Shown here: positions 1 to 7,684 of the stretch, in pieces
How the letters are laid out: every line of letters starts with the position of its first letter
Position numbering within the stretch: the stretch's first letter is position 1
Notes under the pieces: generated by a model
What the model saw: the letters and a program-made list of their open reading frames with translations, nothing else
Databases searched by the model: none
Told to the model about the DNA's origin: nothing
Source: CAVVFX01 sp963747535
Lineage (GTDB): Bacteria; Acidobacteriota; Terriglobia; Bryobacterales; Bryobacteraceae
Direction of reading: 5' to 3'
Assembly: GCA_963747535.1 (NCBI GenBank)
Contig: CAVVFX010000004.1
Location: forward strand, 124,001-188,000
DNA length: 64,000 nucleotides
Translations under genes and position numbers: made by a program

Positions 1-118
1 ATAAGGGATTGGCAGTGGAGAATCCGAACACCCCGTTGCCGAAAATTCCAAGCCTATACATAAAAGGGCTCAGGAAGGAGATTTTGGACGTGGACGACGA
101 AAATACTTCGAGATGGCC

Positions 119-550
119 TCAATCGGTCTTGGCCGACGGCGGCTTGCGGTGCAACTTGAGCGGCTCATCTTCTTCGTACTTAAAGAGAGGCTGAGGTTCT
201 TCAGCGGGAGTGCGTCGCTTCAAGGCAGCGATTCTCTGCTGCGCAGTCTCATCCGCCGACGACGGATTCTCACTCGCCTTCGGTTGATGGAAAGCATTCG
301 GATCAGAGATAACTCTGTCTTGGGCCGAACCAACGTTTCGTTTTCCCCGCCCTCGGCGGACGCGGACAAAGTCGTGAATCGTACTGGGCGAAACAGTGAT
401 GCCCAGATGTTCCCGGAAAAACTCAGCGATCTCGCGGTATGTGTGGCGTTTGCGGCGCAACGCAGCGATAACGTCCGCATGAGGCTCCAGCTTTGATCGG
501 GGAGGCTTGTCGGGAAGTTCATCCAACAACCTACTGATAATAGGGTCCAT
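119..550 (-). CDS. Small helix-turn-helix protein of a mobilizable element
   Basis: A 143-residue protein of the kind found beside mobilization genes. Residues about 25-70 (LRRKRHTYREIAEFFREHLG and the following SPSTIHDFVRVRRGRGKR) look like a helix-turn-helix with a basic tail; the rest is polar, proline-rich and probably disordered. The frame opens with TTG, but ATG at 550 is preceded by AGGGA at six bases and is preferred. It is divergent from the RHH and relaxase genes, and four phased TTCGGT repeats lie 60-100 bp upstream of its start, so autoregulation or a relaxosome/copy-control role is plausible. The exact family is not recognised; DNA binding is an inference from the sequence pattern. 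Confidence 0.6.
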   Translation of the reverse strand: MDPIISRLLDELPDKPPRSKLEPHADVIAALRRKRHTYREIAEFFREHLGITVSPSTIHDFVRVRRGRGKRNVGSAQDRVISDPNAFHQPKASENPSSADETAQQRIAALKRRTPAEEPQPLFKYEEDEPLKLHRKPPSAKTD

Positions 551-556
551 CGCCAA

Positions 557-916
557 TCCCTACGATGCTTTCATTATAGGTGCCACCAGGCCGAACAGAG
601 CCGGATATTGTTCGGTTACATTCGGTCTCATTCGGTGTCTTTCGGCATCCATAAACTTTTTGTCGGCTGCGAATCGCGCCCGGAGGTGTCCCGGCCGCTG
701 GAAACCGCAACAAACACCGGTAGTGGAACATAAAGGAAATGTTGAACGAGATTGTGTTTTCTGTTTCTCAAACGGCCAGTTCTTCAATAGCTTCCGCTGT
801 GGAACAAATTCGCCAGCACGTTCGACCAATGTTGAACGCCGGGATTCTCAGTAGTGAAAACTCTCGATTCCTGCGATCCAAGTGTTCGGTAATGCCTCTG
901 CCACTCCCTTATATTT
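557..916. other. Intergenic control region of the mobilization genes
   Basis: This 360-bp stretch separates the divergent HTH and RHH genes. It carries four phased TTCGGT repeats (611-650) and a repeated AATGTTGAACG at 738-748 and 828-838. The origin of transfer would be expected here or close by, but no nick-site consensus is recognisable by eye. No convincing gene is present. Confidence 0.5.
611..650. repeat. Four iteron-like 10-bp direct repeats (TTCGGTnnnn)
   Basis: TTCGGT occurs at 611, 621 and 631, with TTCGGC at 641, so each copy starts exactly ten bases after the previous one. One helical turn per repeat places all half-sites on the same face of the DNA, as in iterons or multi-site operators. 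The nearest gene is the divergent HTH protein gene (start 550), a candidate binder. Confidence 0.75.
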
Positions 917-1354
917 ATGCGAAAACACGTGGAAGCCGGCCGGAGCGCCAGAATCGGGGTCCGGATACCGAGAGAGGATCATGGTCAGATCGAGGAGGCA
1001 GCGAAGGCGAGAGGCTACGCAAGTCCCAGTGCATTCATTCGCGCGGCGATCCGGAACGAGCTGAATGGACGCGCGGAACTGACCGGCACTGAGGAACGGA
1101 TTGCGGGCGGCTTCGACCGTGTATCGCGAGACATCTTTCGCGTCGGCAGAGGACAGCAGGCCCTGTTTGCGCTGGTGGATGCTCTTGCCAAAACCCTTTT
1201 GACTTGTATCCCGGAACCGCCGCCCGATGCCATGCTACAGGCCATCGCCCGCGCGAAGGAACGTTACGACCGGCTCGTCAAGACTGCCGGTCAGTCAATG
1301 TCAGGCGAGGCGCGGGCCGCGATGCAGGATTTGGTGAGTCATGGCACGAACTGA
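917..1354 (+). CDS. Ribbon-helix-helix relaxosome accessory protein (MobC-like)
   Basis: A 145-residue protein. Residues 12-50 (RIGVRIPREDHGQIEEAAKA, then GYASPSAFIRAAIRNEL) match a ribbon-helix-helix DNA-binding fold as in MobC/TraY/NikA accessory proteins: a beta strand followed by two helices with the S-x-S-x-F-I-R pattern. The C-terminal part is helical. Its 3' end overlaps the start of the relaxase gene by 14 bp, so the two are translationally linked, and the expected role is helping the relaxase bind oriT. No strong ribosome-binding site is seen before the ATG; GTG at 929 is an alternative. The family assignment rests on the N-terminal pattern and context. Confidence 0.65.
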   Translation: MRKHVEAGRSARIGVRIPREDHGQIEEAAKARGYASPSAFIRAAIRNELNGRAELTGTEERIAGGFDRVSRDIFRVGRGQQALFALVDALAKTLLTCIPEPPPDAMLQAIARAKERYDRLVKTAGQSMSGEARAAMQDLVSHGTN

Positions 1355-2795
1355 CGAAGAACGGAAAACTCGACTCCGACCTCGAAAGCCGTGGGCAGCT
1401 CGAAGTGAGGGCGCGGCGTGGTCGAGGGGTTTTGCGCTTCTAATGCACTACGCCCGTAGTAGCCGAAAGGCCAATAACCGCAGCCACGGCGGAAAAGGGA
1501 AATTCACACGTCCCTACCATCAGCGTTGCGCCGTCCGAGTGACGTATCTGAAGAACAAGATTCGAGGGCAATGGAAGGCGCACGGCCGTTACCTTGGGCG
1601 TGAGAGCGCTTCTTTCGAAAACGATGCAAACGCCGTAGGATTTGATCGGGAGCGCGTAGGGATCAACATTGCACGGCAACTAGAAGACTGGCAGACCGCG
1701 GGCGATGAGCGAATCTGGAAGTTAATCATCTCCCCGGAATTCGGTGATCGGGTAGATCTGTCACGCCTGACACGCGATCTGATCGAACGGATGGAGAACG
1801 ATCTCGGCACGGACCTCGAATGGGCGGCGGTGGAGCACCACAATACGGAGCATCCGCATGTTCACGTGGTGGTCCGTGGAGTGAGAAGCAGCGGCGAATC
1901 TCTTCGTTTGAACCGGGACTATGTGCAGCAAGGGATTCGGAACATTGCCGCGGATCTGTGTACCCGCCAACTTGGTTACCGCACGGAGCTCGATTCGTTC
2001 GAGTCCGAGCGCCGTGAAATCACCGAGAGGCGCTTCACCTCACTCGACCGTAGGCTTCTGAGAGGTGCGCAGGCGCCAAGCTCAGACCTTGAACCGCAGT
2101 ACTTCGCGGTTATTCGGAATCCGTTGCAGTTTGGTCCAGACGAGACCACACGGATTCACGGGCAGCAAGAGGTCGCGCGCCTCGCCGTGCTTTGCAAAAT
2201 GGGGTTGGCGAAATCAATCGGACCGTCCGAATGGCGCGTCCGCCGAGACCTAGAACCGATTCTCCGAGCTATGCAGAAAGCGATCGACAGGCAGAGAACG
2301 CTTGCGGCGCGCGGGGCGGTCATGTCAGACGGGCGCCTGCCCATCGAAGTTCTCGATCTTAATCACGTCGCCTCCGTTGATGGCCGGGTGCTCGTTCATG
2401 GCCAGGATGAGCAAACCGGGCGCAATTATTTGATGGTCGAAGGAACTGATGCGAAGATCCATTTCATCCACTACACGCCTGAGATTGAGAAGGCCAGGAG
2501 CCGAGGTGAACTCGGGACGAACTCATTTATGCGCTTGCGGAAGCGATTCGGCGACTCGATCGAGATTAACGATCTCGGCGACGCGGAAACCGTATTGAGC
2601 AACCGCATCCAGCTAGGTAAAGCCGCACGCGAACTGGTTAAACGCGGGATCATCCCGACCGAGGATGGCTGGGGCGGCTGGTTGGGACGATATCAGAAGG
2701 CTCTTCGCGACACAGCTCTTGAAACGGCGGAACAACATAAACGCGATCAGATCCGCATTCGAGACCGGCATCGAGATCGATCGATCGGCCGCTGA
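1341..2795 (+). CDS. Relaxase/mobilization nuclease (VirD2/DUF3363-like)
   Basis: A 484-residue protein predicted to nick oriT and lead single-stranded DNA transfer. It has a basic N-terminus, then at about 165-180 the metal-binding three-histidine motif of relaxases: EHHNTEHPHVHVVVRG contains HPHVH, giving the HxH pair plus upstream His. The catalytic Tyr is probably among the tyrosines at about 80-85 or 190-205. The middle and C-terminal parts (RREITERRFTSLDRRLL onward, and the GRDWLERRFPG-like C-terminal region with WGGWLGRYQ) resemble the VirD2-type relaxases carrying DUF3363. It overlaps the RHH gene upstream. No coupling protein or mating-pair genes follow, so this would be a mobilizable rather than self-transmissible element. 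Confidence 0.8.
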   Translation: MARTDEERKTRLRPRKPWAARSEGAAWSRGFALLMHYARSSRKANNRSHGGKGKFTRPYHQRCAVRVTYLKNKIRGQWKAHGRYLGRESASFENDANAVGFDRERVGINIARQLEDWQTAGDERIWKLIISPEFGDRVDLSRLTRDLIERMENDLGTDLEWAAVEHHNTEHPHVHVVVRGVRSSGESLRLNRDYVQQGIRNIAADLCTRQLGYRTELDSFESERREITERRFTSLDRRLLRGAQAPSSDLEPQYFAVIRNPLQFGPDETTRIHGQQEVARLAVLCKMGLAKSIGPSEWRVRRDLEPILRAMQKAIDRQRTLAARGAVMSDGRLPIEVLDLNHVASVDGRVLVHGQDEQTGRNYLMVEGTDAKIHFIHYTPEIEKARSRGELGTNSFMRLRKRFGDSIEINDLGDAETVLSNRIQLGKAARELVKRGIIPTEDGWGGWLGRYQKALRDTALETAEQHKRDQIRIRDRHRDRSIGR

Positions 2796-3061
2796 CCTCA
2801 GGTGCACCAGCTAGGTCTTTGGGCGCGCACCTCGTCCAAAGGCAGTTTCCGGATCTGCCCCGACCGAACCATCCGGGAAGCGCCTCGGGGGTCACTTCAA
2901 AACCGGCCAACGGGACCATCATCCTGGACGAACCTTTTTCAGATATCGCTGGTCGCAACAGGACTTTGCCAAGCGTCGTTTTCCCCAAAGCCAATTATGA
3001 GTGCCGTATCGTCCGTCATCTTTGATTTCGAGGCTTCTTCGTCATTTCAGTTCTCCGCAAG

Positions 3062-4681
3062 TTAAATGGGGTGCCGACAATCGACTACCATGCAGGGGCG
3101 ATCTTTCTTCTCGACTGCCTGCGCGAGCTTGGCGGGTTCAGCAGCAACATATAGCCAAGTAAGGAAAGCCGCGATTACAGCGGCAGCTGCAGCCGTCAGG
3201 CTGGCCGAGGCAAAGCCGTCCGCGAAAGCAGCAAGTGCGACTGCATGGATTCTATCTTTAAGCACGGCCGGGACGATATCGAGTGCCCTATTCAAATCAC
3301 CAGAGATCACATGCTTTACGGCCGTAGCTGAGGTCTCTGAATTGAGGCCGGCTGCATTGGCAGCCACAAGGAACGAACTCCTCGCCACATCAGACAGGAT
3401 TGCACCCAAAATTGCGACGCCCATGAGAATACCGATGAAGCGGGTTGTGCTCGCTAGACCCGAAGCCATGCCAGAACGTTCCGGAGGAACCGACGCGCTC
3501 AAAACTTTGACTGTTTCGCCATTTAGGATGCCGGCACCGGATCCCGCCACCAGCATCCCGATCACAAAGAAAAGGTAGCCGAAGTTTGCATGAGCGATCG
3601 CCCAGAAAAGAACGTTGCCGATCCCCGTTATCAGCAGGCCTGTTGTCAGCATCACTCTGCCTGAAATCTCCCCGGCGAAATGCGCGGTTACGCGCGGCGC
3701 CAACACCATGGGCAGGGCGAAAGGCAGCATGGCGAGACCGGCTCGCATGGCATCAAACCCATAGGCGTTCTGAAGGAAGAGCGGTAGATAGAAAACCATC
3801 ACCTGCGCCGCTGCGCCATACCCCACCATGGCAAAAACGGAGCCGAGAAACGTCCGATTTTCGAACAGGTTGAAGTCGATCATCGGTCGCTCCTGGCGGG
3901 TCTCCACAATCCATAATGCGACGAACAAAACCAAAGCTCCCGCAAATCTGCCGATGACGGAAGGCGAGGACCAACCGGCCGTGTTGCCGTCGATCAAAGC
4001 CCATACAAGGAGGAGAAGCGCCGGGCTGAAAGAGAAAATGCCCTTGAAGTCGAGGCGTTTCGCCTTTGGATCACATGACTCTGGTATGACCGCAAATGTG
4101 GCGAAGATGAGCGCAACACAAGCGGGCACGTTCACCAAGAAAATCCAGCGCCAGCCAAGCGCATTGGTAATGTAGCCGCCGATGATAGGGCCGGAGGTCA
4201 ATGCGATGCCAAGACAAGCTCCCCAAATGGCGAAGGCTCTTGTCCGTTCATCACCGGTGAAGGTGTTCGAAATGATCGCAAGAGCGGCCGTGAGCAGAAG
4301 TGCTCCACCGCAGCCCTGAAGAGTGCGCGCGGCGTTTAGCATTAGCGACGATGTCGCAGTGCCGCAGAGAGCTGAAGAGATAGCGAACAAAGCGAGGCCA
4401 ATTGCCATCACTTTTTTTCTGCCCTGCAAATCCGCGTATGCGCCTGCGCCCATGAGCAACGACGCATAACTCAACAGGTAAGAGCTCACAACCCATTCGA
4501 TGCCGGTGAACGACGCGCCCAGTGATTGGCCGATCGCGGGTAAAGACACCGCCACGATATTCGTGTCGAGCACGATGAGCGAGGAGACCAGAGACGTGGT
4601 CAAGAGAATCCTGAACTTGGCTCTCGCGTCATTCGCCGTTGGTTCGGTGTTCACCGGCAAAGCTGCGGAGTGAATGGTCAT
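3062..4681 (-). CDS. MFS drug exporter, DHA2 (EmrB/QacA) family, 14 TM
   Basis: A 539-residue inner-membrane proton-drug antiporter. The DHA2 signatures are clear: LDTNIVAVSLPAIGQ in TM1, the motif-A loop GAYADLQGRKKV after TM2, and motif C GPIIGGYI at TM5, followed by many hydrophobic segments to about residue 525. The frame is open 46 codons further upstream, but ATG at 4681 begins 22 bp after the RidA stop codon and fits the start of homologues (MTIHSAALP). It is the last gene of the isochorismatase/RidA unit, so it may export the substrate or product of that pathway. The substrate is not predictable. Confidence 0.9.
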   Translation of the reverse strand: MTIHSAALPVNTEPTANDARAKFRILLTTSLVSSLIVLDTNIVAVSLPAIGQSLGASFTGIEWVVSSYLLSYASLLMGAGAYADLQGRKKVMAIGLALFAISSALCGTATSSLMLNAARTLQGCGGALLLTAALAIISNTFTGDERTRAFAIWGACLGIALTSGPIIGGYITNALGWRWIFLVNVPACVALIFATFAVIPESCDPKAKRLDFKGIFSFSPALLLLVWALIDGNTAGWSSPSVIGRFAGALVLFVALWIVETRQERPMIDFNLFENRTFLGSVFAMVGYGAAAQVMVFYLPLFLQNAYGFDAMRAGLAMLPFALPMVLAPRVTAHFAGEISGRVMLTTGLLITGIGNVLFWAIAHANFGYLFFVIGMLVAGSGAGILNGETVKVLSASVPPERSGMASGLASTTRFIGILMGVAILGAILSDVARSSFLVAANAAGLNSETSATAVKHVISGDLNRALDIVPAVLKDRIHAVALAAFADGFASASLTAAAAAVIAAFLTWLYVAAEPAKLAQAVEKKDRPCMVVDCRHPI

Positions 4682-4703
4682 ACGGTTCGCCTCGCCCGGA
4701 TAG

Positions 4704-5123
4704 TCAGGCAATCGCTGCGATGCAGTCCATCTCGATATCAAACGGCCCCGGCCAAGCAGGAACGTTAATGAAAATCCTCGCCGGCGGGTCCTTCGCGAAG
4801 AACCGAACGTAAACTTCATTCACAGCGGCAAACTTCTCGACGGACGTGCAATAAACGTTGCACTTTAGGACTTGATCCAAAGAAGAGCCGGCCGTCTCGA
4901 GGCAAAGCTTCATTTGCCGCAGGACGATTTCAGCCTGCTGTTCGATCGGACGGCCGATGATCTCACCGGTCTCCGAGTCGAAGGGAGGGAGACCGGAGAC
5001 ATAAACCGTGCCACCATGGCGGGTCACGGCAGATGCGGGTGCCTTCCATCGTTCCAGATAGGTAGATAGAGGCTCTACCCGAATGATTTCTCGTTTCATG
5101 CCGATCACTATTTGCTGTTTCAT
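4704..5123 (-). CDS. RidA family (YjgF/YER057c/UK114) protein
   Basis: A 139-residue Rid-family protein; such proteins hydrolyse reactive enamine/imine intermediates or act in ring-opening pathways. Evidence is the family pattern VTRHGGTVYVSGLPPFDSET, the helix with QMKLCLETAGSSLDQVLKCN, and the C-terminal ARIFINVPAWPGPFDIEMDC segment in which RidA places its substrate-binding Arg (R in PPARIFI). ATG at 5123 has AAGGAG eight bases upstream. It is followed after 22 bp by the MFS exporter. Pairing with an isochorismatase-family hydrolase recalls the Rut pyrimidine pathway (RutB/RutC), but no RutA or RutD is present, so that pathway is not claimed. Confidence 0.9.
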   Translation of the reverse strand: MKQQIVIGMKREIIRVEPLSTYLERWKAPASAVTRHGGTVYVSGLPPFDSETGEIIGRPIEQQAEIVLRQMKLCLETAGSSLDQVLKCNVYCTSVEKFAAVNEVYVRFFAKDPPARIFINVPAWPGPFDIEMDCIAAIA

Positions 5124-5165
5124 TTCCTGTCTCCTTGTTAAACAGACATACCTGTGATTCGCGAG

Positions 5166-5183
5166 ACCCGAAGATAATCGGGT
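5166..5183. promoter_or_regulatory. Inverted repeat ACCCGA-N6-TCGGGT before RidA
   Basis: A perfect 6-bp inverted repeat lies in the 171-bp gap between the isochorismatase stop and the RidA start, about 45 bp upstream of the latter. There is no T-tract after it on the minus strand, so an operator or a weak hairpin is more likely than an intrinsic terminator. Confidence 0.35.
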
Positions 5184-5294
5184 TCGTCCTAAGAAACGGG
5201 CTGGCGAGCCCCATTGAGACTACGGGCCTGTAGCGCGGCGCGCGGCCCCGGTGATGAGAGATGCAAGCCTGGCCTCTTCCGGTGTACCGGCGGG

Positions 5295-5948
5295 TCAGGA
5301 CCCGGAAGCGACTTCCCTGCCGTCAAGAGAAGCGAGTGTGCCGACGATTTCATCGGTGGTCACGATCGCACTAGCGTAGTTTGGGAGATTGACTACGAGA
5401 CAGGCGTGCATGTGCTCATCGGAGTAGCTCGCGGTCGCGTCTTTTACCACTGTGACCTCACAACCGAGCTCGGCGGCATAGCGAACTGTGGCCTCCACAC
5501 AGGTGTGCGCGATCAGTCCTATGACGATGACTTTGTGAATGCCGTGCTTCTTGAGCTGCATATCCAGATCCGTGTTGGCAAAGCCGCTGGAACACCAATG
5601 CTCCCCGGCGACGATATCGCCCGGCTGAGGTTCGAACCCGGCCCGGATTTCGCCGCCCCAGGTACCGTATTCGAACGACTTCCGCGACCACGCTGCTTTT
5701 TGAATGGGCGCGATGTACTTCCATGTCTCGTAGTCGCCACTACGATATCGCCGATGCATCGCGTAGAAAACCCGGACACCGGTTTTTCGCGCCGCTTCAA
5801 GAACCTGCTGCATATGAGGAACACACTGGTTCCCTTCGGCGACGCCCTTTATGCGATCCCAGATCTTGCCGCCCTCGGAAATGAAGTCGTTGTACGGATC
5901 GATCAGGACAAGCCCGGTGATCTCTTTCTCGTAAGTCAGTTGCGCCAT
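5295..5948 (-). CDS. Isochorismatase-family (cysteine) hydrolase
   Basis: A 217-residue hydrolase of the nicotinamidase/isochorismatase fold. The catalytic triad can be placed: Asp in TGLVLIDPYNDF near residue 14, Lys in the KSFEYGTW region at about 90, and Cys in GLIAHTCVEATVRYA at about 150 after the typical cis-peptide segment. The open frame runs 67 codons further, but ATG at 5948 follows GGTGGGAAC, a good ribosome-binding site, and gives the normal family length. It starts 11 bp after the stop of the SRPBCC-like gene, so the two are co-transcribed. The substrate is unknown; amidase or hydrolase activity next to RidA suggests nitrogen-containing ring or carbamate breakdown. Confidence 0.87.
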   Translation of the reverse strand: MAQLTYEKEITGLVLIDPYNDFISEGGKIWDRIKGVAEGNQCVPHMQQVLEAARKTGVRVFYAMHRRYRSGDYETWKYIAPIQKAAWSRKSFEYGTWGGEIRAGFEPQPGDIVAGEHWCSSGFANTDLDMQLKKHGIHKVIVIGLIAHTCVEATVRYAAELGCEVTVVKDATASYSDEHMHACLVVNLPNYASAIVTTDEIVGTLASLDGREVASGS

Positions 5949-5959
5949 GTTCCCACCGG

Positions 5960-6493
5960 TCAATCTCGACTTCGTTGTAAGGCATGACGTTCGATGCTCT
6001 TTGCGAACATCGGCGTCTCCTGTTGGTTGTGGGCTACTGAGATCGGCTCGCGCGTACTCCGGAAGACGTCCAGCGGTATCCCCTGGCGGCCGAGGAAGTC
6101 TAACAATTCCGGGGTGCCACAACTTTGAACGGTGTTTGTAAACTCGCACGTCTTATCGTCGATCTTCCGGACTACCAAGTCCCAGATCACGCCTATCTTC
6201 GTGCGGCCAGTAGGTGTAAATACGTCGGAGTTTGAAACAAGTCTTAAGTGATCGGGTTGGCCGATCTCCTCAATGTAGTGCTGCACCACCAGGCTTCCGC
6301 CGAGTATTTCGACGTTGATCGACATGCGCCGGCCGTCAGGCGATGTAGTGGCACCGGCGGAGCAGTGAGCTGCCGAGCACGACTGATATTCCGCCTCGGG
6401 CAGCGTAAAGCACCAAGCGGGAATGTCGACCTTTTCGATCGGGGCATTGATCGTTGCCGAGAAACTCGATTCAACTAAGGTGTTGTCTTCCAT
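5960..6493 (-). CDS. SRPBCC-like hypothetical protein
   Basis: A 177-residue soluble protein. The opening FSATINAPIEKVDIPAWCFT resembles the first strand and helix of SRPBCC (START/Bet v 1) ligand-binding domains, and the later strands (SINVEILGGSLVVQHYIEEI, then IGVIWDLVVRKIDDKTCEFT) fit that fold. Start choice: AGGAG lies seven bases before ATG 6493, and the in-frame ATG at 6499 would be too close. It sits 20 bp downstream of a sigma-54 regulator and 11 bp upstream of the isochorismatase gene. The fold call is tentative; no catalytic function is inferred. Confidence 0.6.
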   Translation of the reverse strand: MEDNTLVESSFSATINAPIEKVDIPAWCFTLPEAEYQSCSAAHCSAGATTSPDGRRMSINVEILGGSLVVQHYIEEIGQPDHLRLVSNSDVFTPTGRTKIGVIWDLVVRKIDDKTCEFTNTVQSCGTPELLDFLGRQGIPLDVFRSTREPISVAHNQQETPMFAKSIERHALQRSRD

Positions 6494-6513
6494 TGTCATT
6501 CTCCTTTGAATCA

Positions 6514-7572
6514 TCAGTTCACAGCCGCTTCCATCACCCGCAGACCCGCCGATTCGTCTTTCAAACAAGAAAGCCCGCCCATCACTTGCACGAATCGTTC
6601 AATCGACCGCCCAGAGCGTCGTCGGGATAAATTGGAGATTCCGAGCCGCTGCATTCTGGCCAGCAAGGTTGTTCTCGGCAACCCCAATCGCGCTGCTGCT
6701 CCATTTCGCCCACCGACTACCCAATTGGTCGCCCGAAGTGTCGCACTGATATGCGCACGCTCGGCATCGGCCATCGTCGTCGTGATGCTTGTCGCCTCGG
6801 CCGGCGCCGGGTCGCTTCGTGTCAGCAGCTCCGTGGTCTGCCGACTCAGCTCAGAGTCGGTCGTCATGATGACCCCGCGCTCGATGACATTTTGCAGCTC
6901 CCGGATATTACCCGGCCAATCGTAGTGTTCCAGAGCTGCCATCACATCCCGGGGAATCGTCGCGACTAGTTTGCCCTGTTGATCAGCAAACTTCCTGACA
7001 AAGTATTCCGTCAGTAGCGCGATATCGTCCCGCCGTTCCCGCAAGGGCGGAAGCGTCATCGGAAAGACATTCAATCTGTAATAGAGATCAGCGCGGAACC
7101 GCCGTTCACGAACCATCTGTCCCAGGTCCTGATTCGTCGCAGCAATTACCCGCACATCGATATGGACTGTCTGACTGCCGCCAAGGCGCTCAAATTGTTT
7201 CTCTTGAAGAGCCCGCAGAAGTTTCGGCTGGAGCTCGAGCGGGAGGTCTCCAATCTCGTCAAGAAAGAGCGTTCCCCGATCCGCAACCTGGAACCGCCCG
7301 ATGGTCTGATTGGCAGCGCCGGTGAAAGCTCCTTTTTCGTAACCGAAGAGCTCGCTCTCCAGCAGAGCAGCGGGAATGGCCGCACAGTTGAGCGCTACAA
7401 AGCGGTTCCTGCGCCGAGGGCTCACCTCGTGAATCGCACGGGCAATCATTTCCTTGCCAGTGCCAGTTTCCCCCTGAATGAGGACGGCGGAGTCCACCGG
7501 CGCGACCAGATCGATGTTATCGAGCAGAGCGCGGAATTTCGCGCTGGATCCAACCAAATTCAGCGTTGCCAT
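6514..7572 (-). CDS. Sigma-54-dependent activator without receiver domain (copy 1)
   Basis: A 352-residue bacterial enhancer-binding protein consisting only of an AAA+ domain and a Fis-type HTH. Walker A GETGTGKE is at about 34-41, the sigma-54-contacting GAFTGA loop at 81-86, Walker B TLFLDEIGD at about 105, R-finger region RADLYYRLNVFP, sensor II DWPGNIRELQNVIER, and a C-terminal helix-turn-helix (GRNGAAARLGLPRTTLLARM). The N-terminal sensory domain typical of NtrC or NifA is missing, as in PspF-type activators. MATLNLVGSS at 7572 is chosen because AGGAGA lies seven bases before it; upstream codons diverge by indel from the paralogue. It should activate a sigma-54 promoter, perhaps its own operon. 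Confidence 0.9.
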   Translation of the reverse strand: MATLNLVGSSAKFRALLDNIDLVAPVDSAVLIQGETGTGKEMIARAIHEVSPRRRNRFVALNCAAIPAALLESELFGYEKGAFTGAANQTIGRFQVADRGTLFLDEIGDLPLELQPKLLRALQEKQFERLGGSQTVHIDVRVIAATNQDLGQMVRERRFRADLYYRLNVFPMTLPPLRERRDDIALLTEYFVRKFADQQGKLVATIPRDVMAALEHYDWPGNIRELQNVIERGVIMTTDSELSRQTTELLTRSDPAPAEATSITTTMADAERAHISATLRATNWVVGGRNGAAARLGLPRTTLLARMQRLGISNLSRRRSGRSIERFVQVMGGLSCLKDESAGLRVMEAAVN

Positions 7573-7596
7573 CGTTATGTCTCCTTTGCCTTGATC

Positions 7597-7618
7597 GGAA
7601 GGGGTGTTGGCTCCTTCC
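7597..7618. promoter_or_regulatory. Inverted repeat GGAAGG-N10-CCTTCC in regulator leader (copy 1)
   Basis: A 22-bp hairpin or operator lies about 25 bp upstream of the copy-1 activator start. The same 22 bases occur in the same place before copy 2 (8710-8731), while surrounding bases show substitutions and an indel. This conservation suggests a functional leader element, either an operator or an mRNA hairpin close to the ribosome-binding site. Confidence 0.5.
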
Positions 7619-7684
7619 AAGTATTGTTCGCTGCGCGGACGTATTCCGAAGTCGTCGGCAGCGTACACTCTATACGGCGTCTCC

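Noticed and set aside
739..1092. Plus-strand frame with AAGGA before ATG
   Set aside because: Overlaps the RHH gene in another frame and has no protein-family pattern; the RHH frame is far more convincing.
4704..5948. Assignment to the Rut pyrimidine pathway (RutB/RutC)
   Set aside because: Only the two generic families are shared; RutA, RutD and RutF-like genes are absent.
5214..5987. Plus-strand frame of 257 codons
   Set aside because: Antisense to the isochorismatase gene, whose catalytic motifs and ribosome-binding site are clear.
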